A DNA stretch of 19,309 nucleotides from positions 1-19,309 of the forward strand of contig JAGLYB010000092.1 in the NCBI GenBank assembly GCA_023132545.1. The letters run 5' to 3'. Position numbers and translations under genes: made by a program. The notes beneath the pieces were generated by a model. It worked only from the letters and a program-made list of their open reading frames with translations, searched no databases and had not been told where the DNA came from. The DNA is from Candidatus Bipolaricaulota bacterium. Lineage in GTDB: Bacteria; Bipolaricaulota; Bipolaricaulia; UBA7950; UBA9294. Of this stretch, positions 1 to 7,183 are shown piece by piece (the first letter of the stretch is position 1; each line of letters opens with the position of its first letter).

Positions 1-3
1 GTC

Positions 4-495
4 ATGTTCTGTGTACCAAAACTGGCGGCACATCCATCGCATTGGATGAGCAAGGACCTCGTACCGGTGGATCCGCGCGTTACAACGCTTGTTCGCGAAG
101 CAGTCCATGCCACCATGCCACGCGTTGTATCTGAGGGCGTGTTCATTCAGAACGAACTCGTCTTGCTGCTCAAGGGAAGCCGTGGTTTGACCAAGGATCG
201 CTGGACGCTTCCAGGCGGATTCGTTCGATTCGGAGAGGGTCCGGTCGATGGTTTGTTGCGAGAAATCAGGGAAGAACTCGGAGTACACGCAGAAATCGGA
301 GACCTATTGGCAGTTCGTTCCAAACTGGGCGAACACACATTGCTGCACTGGACCCAGTTCTTCTACCGGGTCACTCTGTTCGGTGCAATCGCGCCAAATC
401 CAGATGAGATCGCCGAAGCCAGATTCTTCGAGCCCAGAGAGGGAGCCAAGCTATTGGCCGATCCCCTCATGCGCGAGGTTATCGAGTCTTTGTAG
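4..495 (+). CDS. Nudix hydrolase (5' end uncertain at window edge)
   Basis: Nudix-family pyrophosphohydrolase acting on a nucleoside diphosphate linked to another group; the substrate cannot be read from the sequence. The complete Nudix box is visible at residues 72-94 (G72, E78, then REIREELGV at 86-94), with the metal-binding glutamates E90 and E91. It is preceded by the usual beta strands (VVSEGVFIQ, LVLLLKGSR) and the WTLPGGF turn. The frame is still open at base 1, so the true start may lie outside the window; the internal ATG at 46 is an alternative, but neither has a clear Shine-Dalgarno sequence. The N-terminal ~40 residues before the domain match nothing I recognise. The gene is convergent with the minus-strand gene ending at 508, leaving 12 nt between the two stop codons. 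The family is certain; the specific role (ADP-ribose, NADH or (d)NTP) is open. Confidence 0.88.
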   Translation: MFCVPKLAAHPSHWMSKDLVPVDPRVTTLVREAVHATMPRVVSEGVFIQNELVLLLKGSRGLTKDRWTLPGGFVRFGEGPVDGLLREIREELGVHAEIGDLLAVRSKLGEHTLLHWTQFFYRVTLFGAIAPNPDEIAEARFFEPREGAKLLADPLMREVIESL

Positions 496-507
496 TAGGC
501 GAGTTCG

Positions 508-1620
508 TTAGAGCAGGTCCATTTGGATCGACAATTGAATATCGACACTCCACTCCAAGTAATAGGGTTTGTATTCGAACGACACACCTGCCACCACATT
601 GGCCGTGTCCACTGGAGAGAGAACTAAGTCCAGCAGCATTCGGTGTGTATCCGTCGATTCGCCACCCCAGGTCTCACGAGAGAAATCGTAGGTCGCCTTG
701 GCCGACAGGAAATTGGAGATGAAGTAGTCGTACGATCCCATGATATCGATGCGATGGGTAGTAAGAATGTCTGGAGACCCAGAGCAGGACCCTTGCAGCA
801 AAAGCTGAGCCTTGGGTGCTGTAGCCAGTGCATAATTGAACGCCCCCGAGAACAACAGATCATTGCCTCCACCCGAGGGATCGAGCAATTCGTATCCCAA
901 TCCCAGCTTGAAATCCCATCCACAATAGCGAGAGAACCCCGTCTTTTGAATGAGTCGTGTGATCTCGGAAATATCGAGCGCATCCAATCCGCCCAATCGA
1001 ACAAACCCTGAGTTCTCGATGATTTCCTGGATGACAGCGAGCAAGGCTGCCACTGATTCGTAGGACGCGGCGCTTCCGATTTCGAGCGCCAAAATCTGCA
1101 GATCGATCGAGTGGAGGTGATTGGTGAGCGATCCACGATCGACTAAGTAGTCGTTGATGCGCGTTGCCTTGGCCAACGGCGTGACATCGGTGAAGCGTCC
1201 TGTTCCGATACCCAGGTTGAACGATAGCCCAAGTTTTTGGAAGGATGACGAGCTACGCAAGATGGCACCTGCATAGGCAAAGAAGTCTTCCTCCGTCGAG
1301 AAGTACCGCTTGTAGTTCCCATCGGCGTTGATGCCATAGGTAGACACGTCCTCCTCGGAAACGATCATGGCGTTCTCAAACGACACGTCGAATCCGTACT
1401 CGGGAATATCAAACAACCGCACATAGTCCACGCCAAATTGTCCCTGGCTGATGTCGCGATCCTCCAATCCGTATGGGTCGTTATGGTATTGATACGAGAA
1501 ATCCAACGTAAGATTGGAAAGGTCCGTCTTCGGAGACTGATAGTCGCAAAGCGGAATGGCTACACCTGTCCAAACCAAGGCACAGGCCGTCAATAGCGCA
1601 ATGCCGATACATCGTCGCAT
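508..1620 (-). CDS. Putative exported outer-membrane beta-barrel protein
   Basis: Protein of about 370 residues that I do not recognise by family. Starting at the ATG at 1620, which has GAGGTG six bases upstream, it begins with a signal peptide: MRR, then a hydrophobic stretch to about residue 21 (GVA), consistent with signal peptidase I cleavage. Much of the mature part is short stretches of alternating polar and hydrophobic/aromatic residues, such as LTLDFSYQYH, FGVDYVRLF, AKATYDFSR and VVAGVSFEYKPYYLEWSVDI, as expected for beta strands of an outer-membrane barrel. A central helical stretch (about 180-230) breaks the pattern. It lacks the classical C-terminal phenylalanine, ending MDLL. A GTG nine bases upstream is an alternative start. 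An LTAC resembling a lipobox lies inside the hydrophobic core and is probably not used. It lies 120 nt downstream of polymerase IV on the same strand. If the barrel call is right, the host is diderm. Confidence 0.6.
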   Translation of the reverse strand: MRRCIGIALLTACALVWTGVAIPLCDYQSPKTDLSNLTLDFSYQYHNDPYGLEDRDISQGQFGVDYVRLFDIPEYGFDVSFENAMIVSEEDVSTYGINADGNYKRYFSTEEDFFAYAGAILRSSSSFQKLGLSFNLGIGTGRFTDVTPLAKATRINDYLVDRGSLTNHLHSIDLQILALEIGSAASYESVAALLAVIQEIIENSGFVRLGGLDALDISEITRLIQKTGFSRYCGWDFKLGLGYELLDPSGGGNDLLFSGAFNYALATAPKAQLLLQGSCSGSPDILTTHRIDIMGSYDYFISNFLSAKATYDFSRETWGGESTDTHRMLLDLVLSPVDTANVVAGVSFEYKPYYLEWSVDIQLSIQMDLL

Positions 1621-1740
1621 CAAGATCACCTCACAACTACGGTACCTCAGACTTGAGCAGGTGCAATTGAATCGTTCCCTTGCCAGGGTGCGGGTTGTCC
1701 GGCTTCGGCAAGACGCACTCCTCAGTTGCGAGCACTGCGT

Positions 1741-2844
1741 CTAGAGCCAATCGGGGAACAGCGAAAGCTGGCGGGCAAGCGATTCGCAAATACCTCCTAG
1801 GCCAACGCCCAGCAAGCGGATACCGACTTCGTCGAGAGGCACACGGTTGCGCAGCAATTCCAAGGCCAAGGATTCGATCACCTCGGGAGAGTCCGTTCCC
1901 ACACCCAATTGCGATTGCCGAGTGATAGTCTTGAAGTTGGGATAGCGCACCTTGATTCGCACCACTCGGCAGACTAGGTGCTCGGCCCGCAAGGAGCGCG
2001 CGACGTGTCCAGCCAGCCGACGTACCTCGTCTTCCATCTCCTCGAAATCGGAAACGTCAAACGAGTAGGTGGTTTCTCGCGAAATCGATTTGGACCCCAC
2101 CTCTCCCGAGAGAGGGGTGTCGTCGATCCCCATAGCCAATTGTTGAAGTCGTCGCCCAGTGGATCCCAGTTCTCGAACCAGCAAGACAGACGGTGCCAGT
2201 CTTAAATCCTTGATCCGTAGAAGCCCGAGGCTCGTCAACCGCTTGGCTGTTACCTTGCCCATGCCCCAGATTTGTCCGACAGGGAGAGGATCCAGAATCT
2301 CGTGAATTTGGTCAGGGTCGATCACCATGAATCCATCCGGTTTGTCCATCTCGGATCCCAATTTGGCCAGAAAGCGATTGGGCGCCAGTCCTACAGAGCA
2401 GGTGAGCTTCGTTTTCGCTTGAACATCTCGCTTGATGGTTCTGGCGATCTGGTGAACGACTTCGAAGCTGGGGCCACGTTCCGAAAGATCAAAGAACGCC
2501 TCGTCAAGTGATATAGTCTCGATGTCTGGAGAGAAGCGCCGCAAGATGGTCCTCACATGATCCGAGATTTCTCGATATCGAAGGAATCGAGGCGCAACGC
2601 AAATCCCATCTGGACACAACCTCCTGGCCACAGCCATCGGCAAGGCACTGTGCACACCATACGGACGGGCCTCATAAGAGGCCGTGGACACCACACCGCG
2701 AGGGCCGAGTCCGCCGACAATGACAGGACGACCACGGTATTCGGGATGATCGAGCTGTTCAACAGCCGCGAAAAAGGCGTCCATATCCAGATGTCCGATC
2801 CACCGATCGTTGGGGATGACTACCGAAGGATTCCGAGACGGCAT
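1741..2844 (-). CDS. dinB: DNA polymerase IV (Y-family translesion polymerase)
   Basis: Error-prone Y-family polymerase that copies across damaged template bases. Palm-domain motifs are intact: LDMDAFF at 19-25 with metal ligands D20 and D22, the YEARPYGV steric-gate region at 58-64, and SLDEAFFDL at 112-120 with D114 and E115. A helix-hairpin-helix segment (WGMGKVTAKRLTSLGLLRI) and the little-finger domain follow. The C-terminus carries QLSLF (359-363), a textbook sliding-clamp binding pentapeptide, so the protein looks full length and functional at 367 residues. The ATG at 2844 is preceded by GGGAG and lies inside the 3' end of the upstream unknown gene (25-nt overlap), suggesting translational coupling. 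No LexA-type box was recognised upstream. Family call is very secure. Confidence 0.97.
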   Translation of the reverse strand: MPSRNPSVVIPNDRWIGHLDMDAFFAAVEQLDHPEYRGRPVIVGGLGPRGVVSTASYEARPYGVHSALPMAVARRLCPDGICVAPRFLRYREISDHVRTILRRFSPDIETISLDEAFFDLSERGPSFEVVHQIARTIKRDVQAKTKLTCSVGLAPNRFLAKLGSEMDKPDGFMVIDPDQIHEILDPLPVGQIWGMGKVTAKRLTSLGLLRIKDLRLAPSVLLVRELGSTGRRLQQLAMGIDDTPLSGEVGSKSISRETTYSFDVSDFEEMEDEVRRLAGHVARSLRAEHLVCRVVRIKVRYPNFKTITRQSQLGVGTDSPEVIESLALELLRNRVPLDEVGIRLLGVGLGGICESLARQLSLFPDWL

Positions 2845-3368
2845 AAAGACTCCCGAGTGGGATCGTGACCAAGGTCGTTGAGGATCCGATAGGCGGCCGG
2901 TCCGTAGTCCGGGCTATGATGGGTGATTTCGTCCGCAGGCAGGACTTGCATCAACTGATCATGAGAGAAGGGAATCTCCCCGGCTCGTGCACTATGCAAG
3001 ATCATCGCCCATGCCCATTCGCAGGTTTCGCGATGTCCAGACTTGAATGGCTGGGCCAGTAAGAGCCGCGACAAGTCATAATGCGATAGACCCATCGCCT
3101 TGCACGGACCTAGATGGAGACGCACCACCTGCCCCGATGGATGGATAGGCTGAAGCACAGTTCCCTGCAAAGCGTCGCTCGACAGGCAATCCCATTCATT
3201 GGCGAGGTCCTTCACGAAGTTATCCGGATTCCGCAATAGATGATCCCCGCCAAAGCAGGCTTGAACCACCAGTTTATGCAGATCGCGAACCGTCATGTTC
3301 GGATGCCGCCGATGCTCATCCGCGATGATGCCGACCCATGTGTGATGCGCTCGCCCTTTGTCAGTCAT
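2820..3368 (-). CDS. Conserved-looking protein of unknown function, coupled to dinB
   Basis: Protein of 182 residues from the ATG at 3368; another ATG lies two codons upstream (3374) and neither has a good Shine-Dalgarno sequence. I cannot assign a family. It is soluble, with no signal peptide or membrane segment, and rich in His, Trp and Asp. It begins with a helical stretch (MTVRDLHKLVVQACFGGDHLL), has a central beta-like part (VVRLHLGPCKAMGLSHYDLSRLLL), and ends with HHSPDYGPAAYRILNDLG. Its last 25 nt overlap the start of dinB, so the two are likely co-transcribed and perhaps co-regulated. It is divergent from the THEP1 gene with only about 25 nt between start codons, so its promoter must overlap that gene. 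Longer in-frame extension to 3500 exists but would run across the THEP1 P-loop coding region and is unlikely. Confidence 0.7.
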   Translation of the reverse strand: MTDKGRAHHTWVGIIADEHRRHPNMTVRDLHKLVVQACFGGDHLLRNPDNFVKDLANEWDCLSSDALQGTVLQPIHPSGQVVRLHLGPCKAMGLSHYDLSRLLLAQPFKSGHRETCEWAWAMILHSARAGEIPFSHDQLMQVLPADEITHHSPDYGPAAYRILNDLGHDPTRESLCRLGILR

Positions 3369-3393
3369 AGACATGAGGATAGAATCGAACGAA

Positions 3394-3939
3394 ATGGGGA
3401 TCAAGGAGCGCGTTGCCATCACAGGCCGTCCGGGCGTCGGAAAGACAACGCTGATCGAGCGTGTAATCAGGTCCCTGCCGCTGTCCGCTGGTGGCATCAT
3501 CGGTAGGGAAATACTCGTATGTGGTCATCGGGTGGGATTCAGCCTCATCGACATTGCCACCGGCCAGGAAGGAATTCTCGCCCACATTCATCAGCGCATC
3601 GGCCCCCAGATTGGGAAGTACACCGTCAATCTGGACACACTTCATGATCTCGCCATCCCGGCCATTCGTTCTGCCATTCGTTCCAAGGATCTGGTTGTCA
3701 TTGATGAGTTTGCTCCCATGGAGCTTGTCTCTCCCGATTTTGTCCCTGTCGTCAAGTTAGCGTTGGCCTCAGACAAAGCATTGATAATCGCCACCCACGC
3801 AACCTTAGACCATCCACTCGTGCATCGCATTCGCCAGGAACTGAAGCTGTTTCGGGTCAGATTAAACAATCGAGATCGTCTGGTTGAGGAGGTCTCCGCC
3901 TTCCTCAGAGGAATCGAACCTCCCAAGGATTCTCGCTAA
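3394..3939 (+). CDS. THEP1-type nucleoside-triphosphatase
   Basis: P-loop NTPase of the THEP1 family, which hydrolyses nucleoside triphosphates broadly; its cellular role is poorly known. From the ATG at 3394 it is 181 residues, the usual family size. Walker A is GRPGVGKT at 11-18; Walker B is DLVVIDE at 99-105, followed by the family-typical PMEL. The middle shows THEP1 hallmarks: GFSLIDIATGQEGILA (48-63) and GPQIGKYTVNLDTL (70-83), where the family usually has a KYGV-like strand. Upstream ATGs at 3358 and 3373 are in frame, but the family normally begins just before the P-loop strand, which favours 3394. No strong Shine-Dalgarno is visible (a GAGG lies 15 nt upstream). It diverges from the unknown-dinB group and converges on the transketolase subunit gene. 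Confidence 0.88.
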   Translation: MGIKERVAITGRPGVGKTTLIERVIRSLPLSAGGIIGREILVCGHRVGFSLIDIATGQEGILAHIHQRIGPQIGKYTVNLDTLHDLAIPAIRSAIRSKDLVVIDEFAPMELVSPDFVPVVKLALASDKALIIATHATLDHPLVHRIRQELKLFRVRLNNRDRLVEEVSAFLRGIEPPKDSR

Positions 3940-3968
3940 ACGAGGAGAAGCAACCCATCTCCCCGCGT

Positions 3969-4016
3969 GTAGTGGACGCAAGTCATCAACGCTTGCAGAA
4001 CGTAGCGTCCGACTAC
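3969..4016. repeat. Inverted repeat between convergent genes
   Basis: GTAGTGGACGC (3969-3979) and GCGTCCGACTAC (4005-4016) pair over 11 bp with one bulged C around a 25-nt loop. It lies in the 145-nt gap between the convergent THEP1 and transketolase genes, where a bidirectional transcript-end structure would be expected. There is no U-tract on either side, so it is not a standard intrinsic terminator. Confidence 0.35.
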
Positions 4017-4084
4017 TTCGAAAACCCCGATCATTGCATGGCCTTAAGGCTAAGGATTGTGACCCTCGGAGGGAGGATCTCAGA

Positions 4085-5035
4085 CTAGCCCTTAACTTTG
4101 CTCAGCGCCTGTTTGGTAGCAGCAACCAGACCATCGACATCCAATCCGTAGTGGGCGAGCAGGGCATCGGCGTCCCCGGATTGTCCGAACCGATCGTCGA
4201 CGCCTACACGGACCACTGGCGTGGGGAGTTCCTCGGACAACAACTCACAGACGGCGCTTCCCAGCCCATTAATGATTTGATGCTCCTCTGCGGTCACGAC
4301 CACGCCCGTCTTGCGAGCAGATGCAAGCAGAGTCTCTCGATCGAGGGGTTTGATGGTCGATACGTTCACGACTTCCGCAGCAATACCGTCGGCAGCCAGC
4401 ACTTCGCGAGCCTCAAGGGCTACTGACACCATCAAGCCACAAGCAGCAATAGTTACATCCACACCTTGTGCCAGCACTTCAGCCTTCCCGAAGTCAAACT
4501 GATGGTCTTCATCATGGATGACAGGGAATGCAGCTCGCGCCAATCGCACATATACGGGGCCGTCGTCGTAAGCGGCCACAATGCGGATCGCGCCAGCTGC
4601 CTCAACGGCGTCGGATGGAACGATGACGCTCATGTTGGGGAGCACACGCATGTTCCCAATATCTTCCAACATCTGATGGCTTGCGCCGTCTTCTCCCACA
4701 GTCAGGCCTGCATGCGTGGCCACAATGCGAACGGGGGTCTTGGGATAGGCCACTACCTGGCGAATCTGCTCCCACACCTTTCCGGTAGCAAACATGGCAA
4801 ACGTCGAGACGAATGGTCGAAATCCAGATAGAGCGAACCCTGCCGCCGTGCCAATCATGTTCGCCTCAGCCACTCCCATGTTGTAGAAGCGATCCGGGTG
4901 CTCAGCAGCAAATATGCTGGTCTTGGTCGATCCAGCCAGATCGGCCGTAAGCACGACAATGCGAGGATCGATATGCCCCAACTCAGCCAGTGTTTCGCCA
5001 TACGCATCGCGGGTTGCACGCATTGTGTTAAACAT
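4085..5035 (-). CDS. Transketolase, C-terminal subunit
   Basis: C-terminal half of a split transketolase: pyrimidine-binding domain plus C-terminal domain, 316 residues. Together with an N-terminal subunit it transfers two-carbon ketol units in the non-oxidative pentose phosphate pathway using thiamine diphosphate. Visible features are the conserved glutamate E57 in NMGVAEANM that activates the cofactor, and the H108-A-G-L...GEDG...SH120Q motif of the Pyr domain; the C-terminal domain (from about 190) carries VVTAEEHQIINGLGS. The start codon overlaps the transaldolase stop by one base (TAATG), so translation is coupled. The N-subunit gene, usually immediately upstream of this one, is not there: upstream are the transaldolase and then a divergent gene. 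A role in DXP synthesis or a 2-oxoacid dehydrogenase E1-beta is less likely given length and motifs. Confidence 0.92.
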   Translation of the reverse strand: MFNTMRATRDAYGETLAELGHIDPRIVVLTADLAGSTKTSIFAAEHPDRFYNMGVAEANMIGTAAGFALSGFRPFVSTFAMFATGKVWEQIRQVVAYPKTPVRIVATHAGLTVGEDGASHQMLEDIGNMRVLPNMSVIVPSDAVEAAGAIRIVAAYDDGPVYVRLARAAFPVIHDEDHQFDFGKAEVLAQGVDVTIAACGLMVSVALEAREVLAADGIAAEVVNVSTIKPLDRETLLASARKTGVVVTAEEHQIINGLGSAVCELLSEELPTPVVRVGVDDRFGQSGDADALLAHYGLDVDGLVAATKQALSKVKG

Positions 5036-5673
5036 TATCGGGGAACTCCTTCCCAGTCTTTGAGGAATCGTGAAATACCTAAGTCAGTCAGCGGATGATT
5101 AAATGCCTTCTTGAGTACACCATAGGGCACGGTAGCAACATCGGCTCCTATGAGGGCCGCGTCAAGCAGATGTCGAGGGTGACGAATGCTGGCCACCAGG
5201 ATTTCGGTGGGGAAGGCGTAATGCTGATAGCACTCCTGAATCTCCGCGATCAGCCCCATGCCGTCTCCACCCATGTCGTCGATACGACCCACAAAGGGAG
5301 ACACGTAGGCAGCTCCGCACTTGGCTGCCAGCATCGCTTGATTCGCTGAAAACACCAGCGTCACGTTGGTGCGAATCCCTTCACTCGTCAAGATCTTGAC
5401 TGCCTTCATCCCAGCTTCTGTCATTGGGATCTTGATGACAACGTTTTCATGAATGGGCGCCAACTCTTTGGCTTCGGCAACCATTTCATCGGTTTCCAAA
5501 CCGATCACTTCGGCGCTGACGGGGCCGTCAACCAACGTGCAGATCTCTGCGATGATGTCACGGAACGGACGCTTCTCCTTGGCCACCAACGACGGATTGG
5601 TCGTGACTCCATCTACCAGCCACGCCATCTCCCGAATCTCCGAACCATTTGCGGTGTCAATGAAAAGTTTCAC
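5035..5673 (-). CDS. tal: Transaldolase (TalC/FSA-like subfamily)
   Basis: Class I Schiff-base aldolase of 212 residues, the short TalC/FSA form. It transfers dihydroxyacetone units between sugar phosphates in the non-oxidative pentose phosphate pathway. The Schiff-base lysine is K81 in VVIKIPMT; TTNPSLV (24-30) is the family signature. E55 (SAEV) and F127 (SPFVGR) are the residues typical of true transaldolases, where fructose-6-phosphate aldolases have Gln and Tyr, so I favour transaldolase. The start is a GTG at 5673 with an excellent AAGGAGG four bases upstream. It is the first gene of a two-gene operon with the transketolase C-subunit, and is divergent from the LPD gene; the 115-127 nt between them must hold both promoters. 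Confidence 0.93.
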   Translation of the reverse strand: MKLFIDTANGSEIREMAWLVDGVTTNPSLVAKEKRPFRDIIAEICTLVDGPVSAEVIGLETDEMVAEAKELAPIHENVVIKIPMTEAGMKAVKILTSEGIRTNVTLVFSANQAMLAAKCGAAYVSPFVGRIDDMGGDGMGLIAEIQECYQHYAFPTEILVASIRHPRHLLDAALIGADVATVPYGVLKKAFNHPLTDLGISRFLKDWEGVPR

Positions 5674-5800
5674 GGTTCCTCCTTCTCACCATGCGATCTT
5701 GCGGCTCTAGTGTATCCGTACGCTGGGAAGAGCACCATTTCCCACGCATACCCCTCCGGTTGCATGATGTGCGGTCCCCGGCTACCGTATGCCAATCATT

Positions 5801-7183
5801 ATGAAAACAGACATGGGTATCATCGGCGGAGGTCCAGGCGGCTATGTCTGTGCCATTCGCGCCGCTCAATTGGGATTGAAGGTTACGGTCATAGAGGAGA
5901 AGACGTTGGGCGGGACATGCCTCAATGTGGGATGCATTCCCACCAAGGCGCTATTCTCAGCAACCAAGCTTCTCTCTCAAACAGCTGAGGCTAAGCAGAT
6001 TGGGCTCACTTACGCACCGCCGGCAATCGATCTTGGGAAACTGGCAGCGTGGAAAGGACAAGTCGTCGCCACACTGGTCGGCGGTATTGAAACCTTGCTG
6101 GAAAAGAACGGCGTCGACGTCATTCACGCCCGCGGCACGTTGGCCAGCGAAGGTCACATCGCGCTCTCCGATGGCAGCTCACTGGAAGCAGAGCACATCG
6201 TGCTTGCCACAGGCTCGGATCCGGTTCAGATTCCTCCATTCCCATTTGATCATCCCTCTATCTGGTCCTCGGACGACGCGCTAGAACTGCCCGAAGTCCC
6301 CGAACGACTGGCCATCATCGGCGGTGGCGTGATCGGCCTTGAGTTGGCTACCATCTACAACCGATTGGGTTCACACGTCATCGTCGTGGAGCTTCTTCCC
6401 GAGATTTTGTCCACAGTAGATCTGGATCGCCGCACCATTTCCACGCTGAAGCGAGCGCTGACCAAGAACGGAATCGACGTACTCACCAATACAGCCGCCG
6501 AATCCTTTGAACAGAATGAAACCGGTGTTCTCCTTCGCACCCAAGACGGTGAGGAGCATGTCGTCGACCGTATCCTGGTGGCGGTGGGTCGCCGGCCGAG
6601 AACCCGCGATCTTGGATTAGAGTCCTGCGGTGTCGAGTTGGACGAACGCGGATTCGTCCGTGTGGACGACAAGCTACAAACAACGGCTCCCAACATCTAT
6701 GCCATCGGCGACGCCGTGCCCGGACCCATGCTGGCGCACAAGGCCTCGATGGACGGTGTTCGGGTTGCCGAAACGCTGGCCGGGCAACCACACGTGCTTA
6801 ACTACGATCTGATCCCTCAGGCCATCTTCACCGATCCGGAAATCGCGTCTGTTGGGCTGTCCGAGAGCAGGGCGAAGGCCTCCGGCAGCGAGATCCTGGT
6901 GGGGCGATTTCCGTTTGCCGCGCTGGGCAAAGCGCTGGGAATGCGGGAAGCCGACGGCTTCTTCCAAGTGGTTGCGAACGCAGACGACCATCGAATCCTT
7001 GGAGTTCAGATTATCGGAGCCGAGGCGTCGGACTTGATCTCGGAAGCAGCCATCGCTGTGCAAAGCGGCTTGACACTCGAAGCGATTGCCGAGACCATCC
7101 ACCCCCACCCGACTCTTCCCGAAGGGCTGAAAGAAGCGGCAGAGAATGCCTTGGGCCGGGCTATTCATACCGTCAATCGCTAG
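5801..7183 (+). CDS. lpd: Dihydrolipoyl dehydrogenase (E3)
   Basis: FAD-dependent disulfide oxidoreductase that reoxidises dihydrolipoamide with NAD+, serving 2-oxoacid dehydrogenases or the glycine cleavage system. The N-terminal dinucleotide fold GIIGGGPGG starts at residue 6. The redox-active cysteines are C40 and C45 in GGTCLNVGCIPTK. The NAD-binding site is IIGGGVIGLE. The FAD-contacting YAIGDAV is present, and the C-terminal active-site pair is H436/E441 in HPHPTLPE. From the ATG at 5801 it is 460 residues, normal for E3; an ATG at 5789 is in frame, and neither has a visible Shine-Dalgarno sequence. No E1, E2 or lipoyl-protein gene is adjacent, so its partners lie elsewhere. Its last 11 nt overlap the convergent MFS gene. 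An alternative name would be another pyridine-disulfide reductase, but HPT..E and the CxxxxC context fit E3 best. Confidence 0.94.
   Translation: MKTDMGIIGGGPGGYVCAIRAAQLGLKVTVIEEKTLGGTCLNVGCIPTKALFSATKLLSQTAEAKQIGLTYAPPAIDLGKLAAWKGQVVATLVGGIETLLEKNGVDVIHARGTLASEGHIALSDGSSLEAEHIVLATGSDPVQIPPFPFDHPSIWSSDDALELPEVPERLAIIGGGVIGLELATIYNRLGSHVIVVELLPEILSTVDLDRRTISTLKRALTKNGIDVLTNTAAESFEQNETGVLLRTQDGEEHVVDRILVAVGRRPRTRDLGLESCGVELDERGFVRVDDKLQTTAPNIYAIGDAVPGPMLAHKASMDGVRVAETLAGQPHVLNYDLIPQAIFTDPEIASVGLSESRAKASGSEILVGRFPFAALGKALGMREADGFFQVVANADDHRILGVQIIGAEASDLISEAAIAVQSGLTLEAIAETIHPHPTLPEGLKEAAENALGRAIHTVNR

Noticed and set aside
1582..1593. A lipobox-like LTAC in the signal peptide of the beta-barrel candidate
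   Set aside because: The cysteine lies in the middle of the hydrophobic core rather than at its end, so lipoprotein processing is unlikely.
1556..1744. Plus-strand frames antisense to the beta-barrel and polymerase IV genes (also 643-1011 and 2272-2511)
   Set aside because: They mirror well-supported genes, lack ribosome sites and have shadow-like composition.
3907..3923. A perfect tRNA T-arm-like sequence on the minus strand (GGAGG-TTCGATT-CCTCT)
   Set aside because: No matching acceptor stem, anticodon arm or D arm could be built within tRNA distance, and the sequence is part of the THEP1 coding region.
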